Shown piece after piece: positions 10,853-22,299 of a DNA stretch of 64,000 nt; position 1 is the stretch's first letter, and the number at the start of each line of letters is the position of its first letter. The notes beneath the pieces were generated by a model that was not told the DNA's origin, did no database searches, and saw nothing but the letters and a program-made list of their open reading frames with translations. The translations under genes and the position numbers were made by a program. Source of the stretch: Isoetes taiwanensis (lineage: Eukaryota > Streptophyta > Lycopodiopsida > Isoetales > Isoetaceae). Where the stretch lies: positions 64,001 through 128,000 of the forward strand of contig JAJEKV010000326.1 in NCBI GenBank assembly GCA_021234155.1, read 5' to 3'.

Positions 10853-12031
10853 ATGTCTAGGGCAACTAGATCTGCCTTGCCAGCAAGTAGCAAACCCTTT
10901 GTACCTCCTCGCATTGAAAAAATGGCTCCAAGGAGGACCTGAAAGATGACAGGGCAGATTTCAATGAATGTGAACTTCGAGACAAATTCTGAGCCAATTC
11001 CAACAACAAAAGAGCCAAAGGAAAGGAGATGTAAGCAAGTTCTCAGCAAAATCCAAGCACCTGCTAATATTGTGAGTGAATCTTCTCAGCCCGAGAATTC
11101 AATAGCTCTTGTTGTTCAAGAAAAAGAAAATCCCAAGCAAATTGACATAAAGAATAGGAAGACTTTAGTCCAATGGACAAATCAGGGTGTTTCTATCTTC
11201 CTGAACCTCCTGAATGAGATGAAATTAGTTACTAATGGTAGTCTGAATCTTTCTAATACATAATGGAGAGAAATTCTAGTGAAATTACAGCCAATTGTTA
11301 GTGGATTAGTGGAAGTCAGGCAACTGAAAAACAAATGGGATAAACCTCAGGCGAAATTCAAGGATGAGAAAGAGGCTTCTAGTCATACGGGTTCAAAGCC
11401 TTCAAGTTGGCAGTGGTATGAAAGAATGGAAGAAGTCAAGTATAGAGTGACATCAGATAACCCCATTCCAGGGGTTGAGGATGATGGGGACTTTGAAAAT
11501 GAAGCTTTTGAGGCAGCAGATTTGCACACTAACTTTTCTGACAGTTTCTATGAACCAGTTCGATCTGATGCTGCTTTTGATGATTTTTTTGAGAGTATTG
11601 AAGATACTCCCAATGTCAATGTCAACATAGATAATTCACGAAGCCCCAAAATGCATGAAATGCCAAACAATCGAACTCCAACAGGTAACAATACAGATTC
11701 CCCCAGCCCCAGATCTGCAACATGCAATCAACTTGGAGTATGTGGAAAGCCTACCGGAAGAAAGAAGTCCAGGTTGCAAATTGATGAAGACATTGTTATT
11801 GGAATTTCACAAATAGCAAGCATTTTTGGAGACACTGAAGTGAAGAAATTGGATTTCATGGAGGAAGAATCTGCAAAGAAACTGGAATTGGTAAGGGAAT
11901 TGAAGACTATTCAATCTACAAATAGTTTGAAGATTGCTGAATCTATGGCAGCAATGACTCAGAGCATATGTCAGATGATAAATGACACACTTCTTGAAAT
12001 TGCCAAACTGGCAGCTAAGAACGAAGAATAA
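10853..12031 (+). pseudogene. Harbinger ORF1, Myb/SANT-like DNA-binding protein
   Basis: One frame of 393 codons runs from ATG 10,853 to TAA 12,031 with only two internal stops (TGA at 10,940 and TAA at 11,261). Across the second stop the protein shows the Myb_DNA-bind_3 pattern: VQWTNQGVSIFLNLLNEM, then WREILVKLQPIVSG, then VRQLKNKWDKPQAKFKD and SSWQWYERMEEV. An acidic middle (about codons 200-260) and a Lys/Glu-rich helical C-terminus follow. In PIF/Harbinger elements this protein partners the transposase and helps it reach the nucleus and DNA. Both stops could arise by C-to-T change (CGA to TGA, CAA to TAA), as expected for a methylated repeat. A domesticated host relative is a less likely alternative. 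Confidence 0.7.
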
Positions 12032-12220
12032 AGATATGATTTTCACTTTCCTACATTCTGTTATTTCAAATGAGCCCTTTTTGCAACTGTCTCAAATTCG
12101 TTAACTTTCTTAATATTCAATGGTTGGTGCTTCAATCTAGGCATATAGATATCGTAACATATATCATTAAATATTAGTCGTATTTTATCCTATTTAAAGA
12201 TCCCTTCTACATAAAAAAAA

Positions 12221-12730
12221 TGGCACCAAAGCATCCAAGGAGTTCTCTCAGCCTTCTGTCTTCCATGTCTTCATTAGAAGAATACTCCCTTGAGGAGTAT
12301 TCTGACCCGTGGATTCTTCTGAAGCCTCCCACGAGGCCTCAGAATTAGAGGAAAATTATTACTCTGATTATTCTTCTTGGCCAGAAACTTCAAGTGAAGA
12401 AGTTGCTGGAGAGTCCTCCTCCAACATATCGGCCCTCCTCCTCCTCCTCCTCCTCCTCCAAATCCAAATCCAGTGGTTGAAGAATATTAGAATTTCTCGG
12501 CAATTATTGAAGAGGAAAGTGAAGCAGTCGAAGTTCTCAACCACAAAGTGATTCATTGCTCTTTGTCACAACGGGGTGTGATGAGCTTTTTGGACATGGG
12601 AGTTATTTTGGAAGCCGAGATCCTGGCTTGGGCTGAAGCTGCACCTTTGAAGCAGAAGACCCACGTGGAGTGTGTTTACATGCAGCATCATGGGAAATGG
12701 GCTTTGCATGAAATCAAGACGGTGACATAA
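12221..12730 (+). pseudogene. Acidic Ser-rich ORF remnant of unknown function
   Basis: Beginning at ATG 12,221 one frame gives a Ser/Glu-rich N-terminus (SSMSSLEEYSLEEYSDPW). The reading then needs shifts between frames: an acidic SSEASHEASELEENYYSDYS segment, a (CTC)n microsatellite at about 12,433-12,460, and a later frame with RGVMSFLDMGVILEAEILAW and VECVYMQHHGKWALHEI. It lies between the two Harbinger genes. I do not recognise it; it may be a third element ORF or a captured fragment. Confidence 0.3.
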
Positions 12731-13379
12731 ATCTGTGAGCTCTGTGGTTAAGCAGAAGAGGAGTCCCCGCCTGGTTTTTTTTTTTTTTATCTGTTATGTT
12801 TTTTTGTTTTTTTGTAAAGTCACGTATTTTGCTATGAAATGCCCCTAGAATTAACCTGAGAAGTATATAACAGATTTTGAGGAATAAAAAACTGTTTTAT
12901 TTTGTCTTCAACTGTTATTTTAATGTTTCTGTCTTCAACTGTGCATTGTTATCTATTTGGCAGGTTTTTTCTATTTTATCTTCACTTTCTGATTATTTCT
13001 GTTATTGCAGATCACTAATCATAAAGTGGCTAAGAGCATACTTTAAATTTCACTGGACTTTTTTAGGGTCTAAGGAGCAGGCCAAAAATGTGGCCAATTT
13101 CATTTTTATGTACTACAACTGCAGTTGTAATACAATACCACGTTGAATATAATTTCTTATTCAACTTTGTTTATGTCATGTTACTGGTGTTACTAGTATT
13201 TAAGAGTCATTAGAGTATCAGGTCAGATCAAATCAATAATATTCAAAAACTTGAAAATATGAACAAATTATCAAAAACTCTATTGACAGAATCATCAAAT
13301 TCTACAGCAACACACGGCCATCCAAGTTTTCAAACAACACATGCCTCATCTGATCTCCTTGTTTTTTTTAGACTCTTGT
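12731..13379. other. AT-rich spacer between convergent Harbinger genes
   Basis: No supported gene. T-rich stretches (12,776-12,815) may have served as 3' regions of the two converging genes. Confidence 0.4.
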
Positions 13380-14458
13380 TCATAGCTTCAGTTTCATAGT
13401 AATAAATTGGTTCAGGTTCTTCTTCAATTGACAACATGTCCCATCCCATGTCTTCCATAATACAGAAGTTCTAAAGCACACAAGCTGCATGTATGATCCT
13501 GGAGGTCTTTCCAACATGCACAGGCAGATGTTTGAGAATTCTGAATTTCTCTTGACAATTTCAAACCCATTTTTCGCACAAACTCTACTCTTGCAAATTC
13601 TTTTGTTAAACTTCCCATAAGGACCATGATTCTGTAGAAACACTTTCAGAAGGAAGGGTCGGCGGCATAAGATAGGCGTAATAAAGTGGAGGAATGTTAC
13701 TCTGGATTTGGTCTTCAATGGATTGACCTTTCTTCAATTTTCTGCCACTTAAGGTTACCACTGGTTCTTTCAGAATTAGTTTGGAGGCAATTTTATTATA
13801 TATAGAACTCTTCTTGAATTGATTTGAGCCATGGATTGATCCAGTTCTTGTAAAACAAGCATTTATAAACAATCTGCTCTGTGGACAATACCTTGCAAAA
13901 GACATGAGTGCCTTTTATGTCGACTGTAATAGTCATCACCTTTGTCATTCTTTTTGCATTTCCTCCATAAAAAAAATGTGGGAGCCATCAACAGCATCAT
14001 ATACATTTAGCAATCTGGTTGCATCATGAAACTCCTTTATACATTGAGTTAGTCTTGCCCTAGCAAGCATGGCAACAAACCTTTTGTAAAGCATTGTCTT
14101 CGAGGCCAACACTAGTGTAATTTTCTTAGTATATATATTTCTGCACTGTAGCTTTGCCAACATAAAATCTTTGTCCCACATGCAAAGGCATGTCACCATG
14201 TGACAGAAAGTAAAGAGCCATGGCAACAGCCTTCCTAGAATCAACGGGGGGCCTAACCTTAACCCCTGGCCTGCCCAAATAGGGGACAACTAAACCGACT
14301 AGTCTCTCAAAACTGGCCCTTTCCATTCTGTAAAATTGGTGCCACATATCATCTTCAAAAGAAGGCAAATAATTCCATTCATAGTTATCTATATTATCCC
14401 ACTGTTCTTTGTCTTGGAGCAAATCTTCTAGGTGGCCTTTTAACCCTGCAGAATCCAA
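13380..14458 (-). pseudogene. PIF/Harbinger (HARBI1-like) DDE transposase, broken
   Basis: Read from 14,458 downward across several frames, the protein follows the DDE_Tnp_4 order. First comes an N-terminal helical part (MWHQFYRMERASFERLVGLV, then RPPVDSRKAVAMALYFLSHG and VGKATVQKYI). Next is the first catalytic region, LLNVYDAVDGSHIFF. The second-Asp region follows as TGSIHGSNQFKKSSIY, then NIPPLYYAYLMPP, and finally SRVCAKNGFEIVKRNSEF, equivalent to the usual 'SRxxxExxFGxLKxRW' box. The second Asp (normally HD) reads HG and the Glu position reads Lys, so two of the three catalytic acids appear lost. At least three frameshifts separate the pieces. It faces the Myb-like ORF1. Confidence 0.75.
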
Positions 14459-14982
14459 CTAACATCAAAGCTGAGGCAACACAGAAGAACAAACTGTTAT
14501 TTTCTTGCAAATCATCGCCGTCGAAAAGATTCATTGGGTCTTCAAGCTCGTTGAGCTCGACAAGCTACAAACTGAACCTTTGGAAGGCAAATCTGATTGT
14601 AAGAGTCCACAAAAGCATGGCAATCAGGCCGAGAATCACTGGATCCATGATAGAATGGTCAGCAAATGCAACCCTATGCAAGAAAGATGGCAAACGAAAT
14701 ATCCCACAAAGCTTACCTACCCGGGGAACAGTGGAAACAAATATCCCACATTTTGGAGGCCAATTCAAATTTGAAGGAGAATTATCCCACAAACACCCCC
14801 TCTACAAGGAATAAATTGATGAGACTAGTTTTTACGGTGGGGAATCAATTTTGAGGTCTAACCGACGTTGTTAGACCTCGAGAGACAACCTTCTCTCCTC
14901 TCTTCCCAAAAAAATCACGATAATTGTGAGAGGAGTCATATAGGGACGAGAGATGGGTATTTTGGCAAGCATGTGGCCAACT

Positions 14983-15146
<164 letters not shown>

Positions 15147-15159
15147 GAAGTGAAGTGAA

Positions 15160-18100
15160 TTGTATTATTTCGCCTTGTCGGACCATTAGGCCTATAAGAC
15201 CCAGTATATGCTTAATACATCAAAAATCAAATATGTCATCATCGGGCAAACACTCATCATCGAAAGTATTATGCCGGTCACTCTCCTCCATCTCATCTCC
15301 ACTAGTTTCAATAACATGTTTAATTGCTACCTCCCTTATTTCTATCAGTTCTAATAGAAAGCTACCTACTATTGTAGCCGGGCATGTCAAAGAACTGGTG
15401 TAAATTGGACACTTTAATGCCAAATTTATCTCTCAATGCCAGTAATTTGGACAATTTACTATTGCATGTGCTTCATCTTCTACCTCATCACAAGTATGCA
15501 TGCCCCGCAAGTCCGGTACTCCGTTGTATGTTAAACCATCTCCCTACCTCTACATCCGGTGGTGGGCCGAAGTCGATCCCGCAAATTGCATGTCTCTTGG
15601 ACAGTGGAAATGTTCTCATTTAAATAGCTCATTTCTAGCAAGCATAGGATTCATTTCACGCTTATAATGTGCCATTTTGACACTGGGTGCATACCAAACT
15701 CTTTTTCCAAGACTTTTTCCCCGAACCCATTCCCGAATTCTATTTTTATTTCTTGCCAAATCTTGTATCAATATCCCCATTTCCTCAGAACCAGCCTATC
15801 CCGCCTCGCAGATACCACCCTTTGTGAAATGTTGCTTTCAAGGATAGCCGAGGGTAGCTCTCTTCATCCATGGTCCCTATTTTGCTTAGATAGGTTAAGT
15901 ATCTCAGATAAAGCCTCCCCTTCTAATTGCATCATCCCACATTCTCGCCGTAACCATATCATATGGAGTTTGCATTTTAACCCCAAGCTCTCCTTTGATA
16001 AGAACTTTTTCTCACTTTTTCTATTTTTTGCCATAACTCCAAAGAGAGTCCAGGCCCCGCACTTCAGCAGACCATATAGGACCACCGACTCGCACTAAGG
16101 ATCTAAATAGTGTCCGCTTTAAGCCAAAGTTCCAAATATCAACTTTTAAACACGCTTTTGCATAGCAAACAACGCCTTTATTCCACCATTAACCCTTTGC
16201 TCCAATCGTATGCGATTCCAACTAAAAATGTTTATCCACAATAAGCCCCAAGTACTTATATGAGTGCGGATCTCCATCACCTCTCCCTTGTATGTAAATG
16301 AGTAATTTTTATCTAGATTAGTCCCAAAGAGCACAATCTTAGTCTTACCCAAATTTACTTTCATACCCATTGCATCACAAAAGCTCCCTAAAGTATCCAA
16401 ATGTCGTTGCATACCTTCCTTTGCTTCGGACACCAAGACAATATCATCCGCATATAATAATATGCGAATCACATAGCCCATAAGTTCAGCTCCTCCCCAC
16501 CGTAAGTGGATATCCACCTCTCTAAGTCATCTATAAAAATACCAAAGAGCGTAATAAAGTGGACACCCTTGTTTGACTCCAATATTGCTCTCCACCGCTC
16601 TTTACATTGACCAACAAATGGAAAAGACAACATGACTAATACCTTCTCATACAAGATTGCAAGACTTTGCACTTCTCGTGTGTATAGGCACATTTATACG
16701 CTCCAAGCTCTCCCACAAGTTATCCACGGGTACCATATCGAACGCTTTTTAGAGAAATCTACTTTAAGCCTCGCAAACAATGGCTTTCGAGTCCCCTTTG
16801 ATCAGATCAATCATCGCTTCTAAAAGTGACCAAATGGTCAATAGTGCATTTTCGGGGTCTAAACCCCGCCTCGGCCTTTAGCCCAGCACATCATGTTGCT
16901 CAGCCCAAACACTTATTTTACTCTCTAGAATAGTGGCAAAGAGTTTTGCAAACAAGTTTTTTACCATAATCATACGATAATTATTCGGGTCTCGAAAGCA
17001 TCACCGCTTTTATGAATAGGGACAACTCGCTAACTTGCCATGATGGTGGGAACCCTTCTCGCGACTTTGCAAAGATTAAACATCTCCGTTATTTTATTAG
17101 CCACCCCTTCACCTGCCCATTTAACTATTTCAGCCACTAGACCCAAGGAGTCCGGCCGCTTTTCCATTAGCAAATTTTTCTAACCCTTCTTGTACATCAT
17201 CTATTGTAACTATAAATTCAGATTTGATTGGTTGCTCGCACTTGAGATGGTGTCAACATGGTATAGCTTTCTAATCTGGTATATAAGGTCCTCCCCCGAC
17301 AGGTTGTATGTTATTTTGTTTCCTATTCTTTCACTGTTTCCAAAATTGATTTGGGTCGATCGCCAGCTTTTTGTGACCAATTCTTCCCCTGTTTGAGGGC
17401 TAGAAATGCTCTTTTTTGCGCCTAATAAGAGTCTTAAACTCTTTGATCACCGATCTTACTTCCCCTTGGGAACCCTTATCTCAAGTTCTTTTTTAGCTTA
17501 CATTCCTCATCAAACTAGCCATTATGTGGCAAGCCTTTCTTTTTTTTACCGAATCAAAGCATTTTCTTTCTTTGCACTTATTAGTAAGGAGGTCAAAACC
17601 TCGCTCATCATTGCCACCTCATTTGGCCAAATTGCACTTGTCATACATTCCTCACAATATTTCATGTATTTCTCCCTTTTTTTTTGATTGACATGAATTC
17701 GATCTATATTGACAAGTGCCTGGTGCTGCACTACTCCAGTAATAGAGATGTGTGCAATTATTGGCACGTGGTCTGACTCCCTCCTCACATCTGACACATG
17801 CAAGTATGTGACCTGCTCTACAAAATGCTCAGATGCAATAAAGTAATCCACTATACTCTTACCTTTGCAAGTGCAATGATGGGTGCCTGGAAATCTCCTT
17901 ATGCCATTATATATTAATAAATTGAGTCCGCCGCACATACTTAGCAAATGGTTTCCCATTGCAGTAGGCCATTTGTCTTTATCTGAGGTTATCCGGTTCC
18001 ACCCTGCCAATTCTAGCTCATATTCATCCATCTGATCTATCCAAACTGGATCACCATTCTTTGCTCACTAAGGGGCTTGTTTCCCGGGTTCTACCCGTTA

Positions 18101-18540
18101 AAATCACCTACCAAAACAATTTCCCCGATTCCATTAGTTCGAGGCTATCTAACTCCAGTTGTTGAAATAGGTCCTCCATGTTCAATCCATGTTTCTGGTA
18201 TGTAAGCTTTTGTAGAGGTGGGAAATAACAACCTGCCACATAAATTTTACCTTGTTTCCCTGGTAATTCCACCCAAATATACTGCTTGGATTCTCGTCTC
18301 TTTGTGACCTTTGCTAAATGTGTCATCTCTGCTCTAATATAGCAAGCTATCCCTCCAAATCCTCGTCTGCGCCATCCCTTTTTGTTCCATATCAATGCAA
18401 AACCACAAAACACGGTATATCGTGGAGACCACTCTCCTCGTGTTCCCAAGTCTCTAAGAAGAATACCATATCGATAGATACTAGAATATCCCCCATCTCT
18501 GCAATCTTCCCATTGCTCAAATGATTGATATTCCATGCCA
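15160..18540 (-). pseudogene. LINE-A ORF2 (endonuclease-reverse transcriptase), broken
   Basis: Reading down from about 18,540, the APE-type endonuclease starts LLAWNINHLSNGKIAEM and continues MVFFLETW. It has VLVGDFNG at about 18,100 and ESDHVPIIAHISITG at about 17,760, which holds the SDH catalytic motif. The RT includes a decayed finger region near 17,060-16,860. The catalytic box LLYADDIVLVSEAKEGMQ is near 16,460, followed by FCDAMGMKVNLGKTKIVLFG. Frame changes and stops between these blocks show the gene is dead. In family members this protein nicks target DNA and copies the element RNA at the nick. Confidence 0.8.
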
Positions 18541-18555
18541 GTAGCCTAATGGTCT

Positions 18556-19293
18556 CTAATCCCTATTCATCTTCCTCAATGTGAACCTTACCCCGTCTCC
18601 ATCTTTGCTTTTTATTGCTTTGTTCGCCGCTTTGAATTTTTGTAACTCTAATTTATCTTTCTTTGGGCGCTCTTGAGTAAGGTCCTCGTTAATCCATATA
18701 TTCTGACCCTTCAGGTTAAATCTTTTTTGTAGCACCCTCATCCGATCTTCTCTTCCATGGAATCTGACAATCACATTTCTTGGCTTCTCCCCTTTCTTTC
18801 CTACTCGATAGGCTTCAGCAATGCTCACATATGGTAGCTCAAGACTGTTGGTAAATATGTTATTCACTTCTTGCTGAATATTCTCATCCAAGCTCTCTGG
18901 TAGACCAGCAATCCTCAGGTTTAGAGCACGTTTGGCCCTCTCTTGCTGTTCCAGGACATTATTCATACGAGAGTTCATTTTTTCCACTATGTCCTTCCAA
19001 GATTCAGTGGCTCCTACCTCTGCTTGCTCTGACACATTGTTTTTTGTGTGTTTCAGAATTTCAACTTCATCTCGTAGTTCTTGGTTTTCAGCTTTCAATT
19101 CTGCCAGAGCTTTAGATATATCTCTATTTTCTGTTTTCAGCTCGATCAGAGTATTTGAGATATGTTTAAGAGTTCTTACCATTTCAGCTTCCCTGGCTGC
19201 AGCTTCCTTTCTGGACTGTTCCATGGAGTCCCATATCTTCATGATTAAAGCAATTATATCCAGTCCAGTGCTCAGGATCGATCCTGGAGCCAT
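18556..19293 (-). CDS. LINE-A ORF1b: coiled-coil/RRM nucleic-acid-binding protein
   Basis: A clean 245-codon frame. Residues about 15-120 form a heptad-rich coiled coil (NTLIELKTENRDISKALAEL and onward). Residues about 140-215 look like the RRM of type II L1 ORF1 proteins: RALNLRIAGLPESLDENIQQ, AYRVGKKGEKPRNVIVRFHG and IWINEDLTQERPK. A basic C-terminus follows. Such proteins trimerise, coat the element RNA and act as chaperones. Its ATG overlaps the stop of the upstream ORF in a TGATG arrangement at 19,293, which suggests translation by termination-reinitiation. The frame is intact while ORF2 is not. Confidence 0.75.
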   Translation of the reverse strand: MAPGSILSTGLDIIALIMKIWDSMEQSRKEAAAREAEMVRTLKHISNTLIELKTENRDISKALAELKAENQELRDEVEILKHTKNNVSEQAEVGATESWKDIVEKMNSRMNNVLEQQERAKRALNLRIAGLPESLDENIQQEVNNIFTNSLELPYVSIAEAYRVGKKGEKPRNVIVRFHGREDRMRVLQKRFNLKGQNIWINEDLTQERPKKDKLELQKFKAANKAIKSKDGDGVRFTLRKMNRD

Positions 19294-19799
19294 CAGGTGT
19301 GCTCATTCAGAGTTGCTGTATTAGAGGTTGGGTCCACAATTCCATGTCTTAAAATTCCTGTGTTCAAATCTGCTGAGGCTACGCCCATAATCCCTGTATT
19401 CGCTCTTGTGTTTGCAGCCAAGGTAACAATTGGGTCCACGATTCCTTGCCCTGTGTTTACAGTTGCTGAAGCCGAACCTATCATCCCTGTATTCACGGTT
19501 CCCTGCCCTGTGTTCAGAGCCGCCAAGGCCATAATATTTGGGTCTATTTCGTCTCCAGCCCCTTCAGTTGAGCGTTCCCCTGTTTCGAGTTTGCCTATTT
19601 CGCCTCTTGTCAGGCCCATTTCCGATTCTGCATCAGATGCCCCATCTGAAATCTTTGAATCTGACAGATCTCCTTTATCAATCTTTTTATAATCGGTGCC
19701 TTTCTTGGGATTCCCTGTTGCAGATTTGGATGTGCCCATACTCACAGAGCTTGCCTTAGAGCTGCCAGATTTGGCCATGTCCTTTTTAGGTTTACCCAT
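19293..19799 (-). CDS. LINE-A ORF1a: low-complexity leader protein
   Basis: 168 codons ending in the TGA that overlaps the ORF1b start codon by one base. The N-terminus is Lys/Ser-rich (MGKPKKDMAKSGSSKASSVS). The C-terminal half repeats a short unit of the type NTGxGxVxxxxxxA (NTGQGTVNTGMIGSASATVN and variants). There is no domain. It could be a separate small protein or the original N-terminal extension of ORF1 split by a frame change; the exact TGATG junction favours a genuine two-ORF layout. Function is unknown. Confidence 0.5.
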   Translation of the reverse strand: MGKPKKDMAKSGSSKASSVSMGTSKSATGNPKKGTDYKKIDKGDLSDSKISDGASDAESEMGLTRGEIGKLETGERSTEGAGDEIDPNIMALAALNTGQGTVNTGMIGSASATVNTGQGIVDPIVTLAANTRANTGIMGVASADLNTGILRHGIVDPTSNTATLNEHT

Positions 19800-19856
19800 T
19801 CCCTGTGTGGCCCTTTCTGTGCTTGTTGCAGTCCGATGCTATGCAGTAGGTTAAAT

Positions 19857-20010
19857 GCCCTGTCGCAATCCCAAGAGCAGGAGCTTTGTGCAGTCCGGGA
19901 CTGTGGAAACAAATCTGGCTGAAACAGACAATACCTTGTCGCAATCCCAAGAACAGGAGCTCTGTGCAGTCCGGGACTGTGGAAGAAATCCGGCCCTTTG
20001 TGTGGCCTCG
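19857..20010. repeat. Two tandem copies of about 79 bases in LINE-A leader
   Basis: The segment 'tgtcgcaatcccaagagcag ... gcagtccgggactgtgg' at about 19,861 is repeated at about 19,939 with few changes. Tandem 5' UTR units are common in LINEs and may carry promoter elements; this is inference. Confidence 0.7.
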
Positions 20011-20106
20011 GATGCAAAAACAGATAATGCCTAAAAGCCCCGTGGGCTCGTTTTTGTGTGATAGCCAAGAGCAAATAGCCAAGAACACCGCCAACAAGAA
20101 AGCGAA

Positions 20107-20108
<2 letters not shown>

Positions 20109-20160
<52 letters not shown>
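20109..20160 (+). repeat. (GA)26 microsatellite
   Basis: 52 bases of uninterrupted AG/GA, lying between LINE-A and a SINE-like piece. Confidence 0.95.
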
Positions 20161-20164
<4 letters not shown>

Positions 20165-20335
20165 AACATCACACCACTAGGGCAGCATCCAACCCGACAT
20201 GTGACCACATACCACACTACATTGCTCGGTTGGGCCTTGCCCCCAACCACTTTACATTGTGTTTGTGGAGTTTGGCACCTAAGAGCTCGTGAGTGCATTC
20301 AGGCGGTCTCGAACTCAAGACCTATAGTTAGAAAT
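20161..20335 (-). mobile_element. Possible truncated SINE-like piece
   Basis: On the minus strand a B-box-like gagttcgagac (20,316-20,306) is followed by about 150 bases and a (CT)n tail. No A box is visible upstream, where the LINE-B tail begins. The order B box, body, simple-repeat tail fits a 5'-truncated tRNA-derived SINE, but this is weak. Confidence 0.25.
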
Positions 20336-20690
20336 GAAATGATATGATATGATATAGTATGAAATTGTATTTATTATGTTTGTGAGACCACTAGGTCTAG
20401 AAGACATCTCGTAAGTACATCGATTATACAAGCATTCATCTAATGCATCCTTAGATGGAAATGCATTAGTCCATCCCTCATCAATTATATTCAATATTTT
20501 AAGGTTTTTTTCTCTACATTCTATTATATCCCCTATACATTGTTCCGTAGTTGTGACTGGAAGGTCAAAAAACTCTGTAAATGTGTGCGCACGAACCTGA
20601 TGCTTCTCTCTGATACTTATATGTGCGGGGTAATGCAACAGAACATGTGATTTATCTTCAAGCTCAGAACTTCCACAGAGCTAATATGTA
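20336..20690 (-). pseudogene. LINE-B ORF2 C-terminal end and 3' tail
   Basis: Minus strand from 20,690: LCGSSELEDKSHVLLHYPAH, then HTFTEFFDLPVTT, matching the Cys/His-rich end of LINE-C (CHQDAIEDQCHALQICPAF). The stop is followed by a 3' end with 'ctagacctagtggtctcaca' and an (atatc)n-type tail at about 20,365-20,337. It is separated from the rest of LINE-B by the insertion at 20,691-22,300. Confidence 0.65.
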
Positions 20691-20837
20691 GCATAATAAC
20701 AGGGTGTTTTCTTTGTGTTTTTGTACGCTTTTCACTAAGGTTTTCCTATGATTTCGTGATGTATTGAAATGGATGTACTAATGCGTACATCTAGAGTGCA
20801 CCATTTCAGAGCCATTGATTTTAGCCTTTTTTTTTCC

Positions 20838-21002
20838 AATGGTCAACAACCAATGGCTCACAACAAAAGCCCTTTTTTTGTGCGTGTGGTGCATAATGGT
20901 CAACAACCAATGGCTCACAACAAAAGCCCTCTTTTTGTGCATGTGGTGCATAATGGTCAACAACCAATGGCTCACACTCTTTTTGTGTGTGTGGCGCATA
21001 AT
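20838..21002 (+). repeat. 57-bp tandem repeat, about 2.9 copies
   Basis: Units start at 20,838, 20,895 and 20,952 with the shared aatggtcaacaaccaatggc; the last unit lacks about 9 bases. Spacing is exactly 57 bases. Confidence 0.95.
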
Positions 21003-21676
21003 GGGCACATGAAGGGCTTGAAGGGCGCATGTAGTGCAGTTTCCCCGCCGGCAACACATTTCTTATCATAACTTTTGATCCAGAGCTCTGTTTGAGATGA
21101 TTTTTATTGCGTTGGAAAGCTCTCTCCGAGATCTTTTTGATAATGTATGACATGGATATGTTTGGTTAAGTTATCTATGCTAAAACAGTAATTTTTCGGC
21201 CGGGTTTGGTAGGCTTTCACATCCTACCACCGATTAATATAGGATTGCGCTTATTGGATATTGTTTTATGGCTCATTCGAAGGTTGCAAAAATTACCATG
21301 CATTTTTAGATTTTGAGGTAGTTAGTAAGCAAATTCCAAGGCTTATAGATCCTTGTGCTAACAAGCAGAAAAGTTTCCCACTTTGGTTTCTCACCACAAG
21401 AATCCATGGAGGCCAAAGGCTGCTGTTAAATTCCAGTTGAAAAATGTTTGTGTATGGGTGTTGCAAACTTTATGACTTTCAGAATAATGGGATCAATCCG
21501 GCTCTATCTTTGTGGTAACTTTTACTTATGTTCTATTTGTTTTATTGTGATGAAATTCAAAAGCTACTGTGTGATGAAAGCCTCAAATGAATTCTAGTTT
21601 TTTCGGGTTTGAATTCTAAAATTTTTGTCACACTAAGCTCCCTAAGGCCCCGAAGGGTACAAAACATTTTTTGCAA

Positions 21677-22280
21677 CACAAATCATTAACATCCAACATA
21701 TAAAAATTAAATCCCCAACACATAACAACCATTGACATTAACAACCAACACATAACCACCATTGACATTAATTAACACAACCATTGGGTCCAACACATTT
21801 AAATTAAAATTCCCCTTAAACCCCCTTTGGTTTGGGTGCATATTCACACGGGGGTGACGATGGTAGCTTAGAGCCTCCATAATTGTATTTTGCACGCATA
21901 CAAAATCAACACCATATAGTATTTCAAGGTGAAATCTTATAGTATTTTGCTAATCTTGTTATACAAGATAGCAAATTTTGTACTTGCATACCCCACAAAC
22001 GAGGAACTTTACGTGACGGTGTAGATTAAGGAATAAGGGGTGAATATGCCTATCCAACGACTCTCGTTGCCCTGAGTCACCCCCGTGTGAATATGCACCC
22101 AAACCAAAGGGGATTTAAGGGGGATTTTAATTTAAAATGTGTTGGACCCAATGGTTGTGTTAATTAATGTCAATGGTGGTTATGTGTTGATTGTTAATGT
22201 CAATGGTTGTTATATGTTGGTTGTTATGTGTTGGGGGATTTAATTTTTATATGTTGGATGTTAATGGTTTATGTTGGATG
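21677..22280. repeat. Long inverted repeat (foldback), arms about 180-200 bp
   Basis: The left arm 21,677-21,858 is the reverse complement of the right arm 22,076-22,280, about 95% identical over the parts I compared (for example gtttgggtgcatattcacac and its partner near 22,095). The loop is 217 bases. Each arm itself contains short repeats of 'acataacaaccattgacatt'. It could be a foldback-type non-autonomous transposon or a hairpin-RNA source. Confidence 0.9.
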
Positions 22281-22299
22281 TTAATGGTTGGGATATTAT

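Larger units (their letters stand above)
10853..14800. mobile_element. Decayed PIF/Harbinger DNA transposon
   Basis: Two hallmark genes of this superfamily face each other: a Myb/SANT-like DNA-binding ORF on the plus strand (10,853-12,031) and a HARBI1-like DDE transposase on the minus strand (14,458-13,380). The right flank carries three copies of an atcccaca motif (about 14,700, 14,742 and 14,786) and ends with cccacaaacacccc, which resembles a Harbinger terminus. The left terminus was not found, so the limits given are those of the coding evidence. Both genes carry stops or frameshifts. Confidence 0.75.

Noticed and set aside
19297-19692. Plus-strand frame of 131 codons over LINE-A ORF1a
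   Set aside because: Antisense shadow of the low-complexity repeat in ORF1a; no upstream signals.
20838-21002. Evenly spaced repeats that could suggest a CRISPR array
   Set aside because: Plain 57-bp tandem repeats with no spacers, in a eukaryotic nuclear context.
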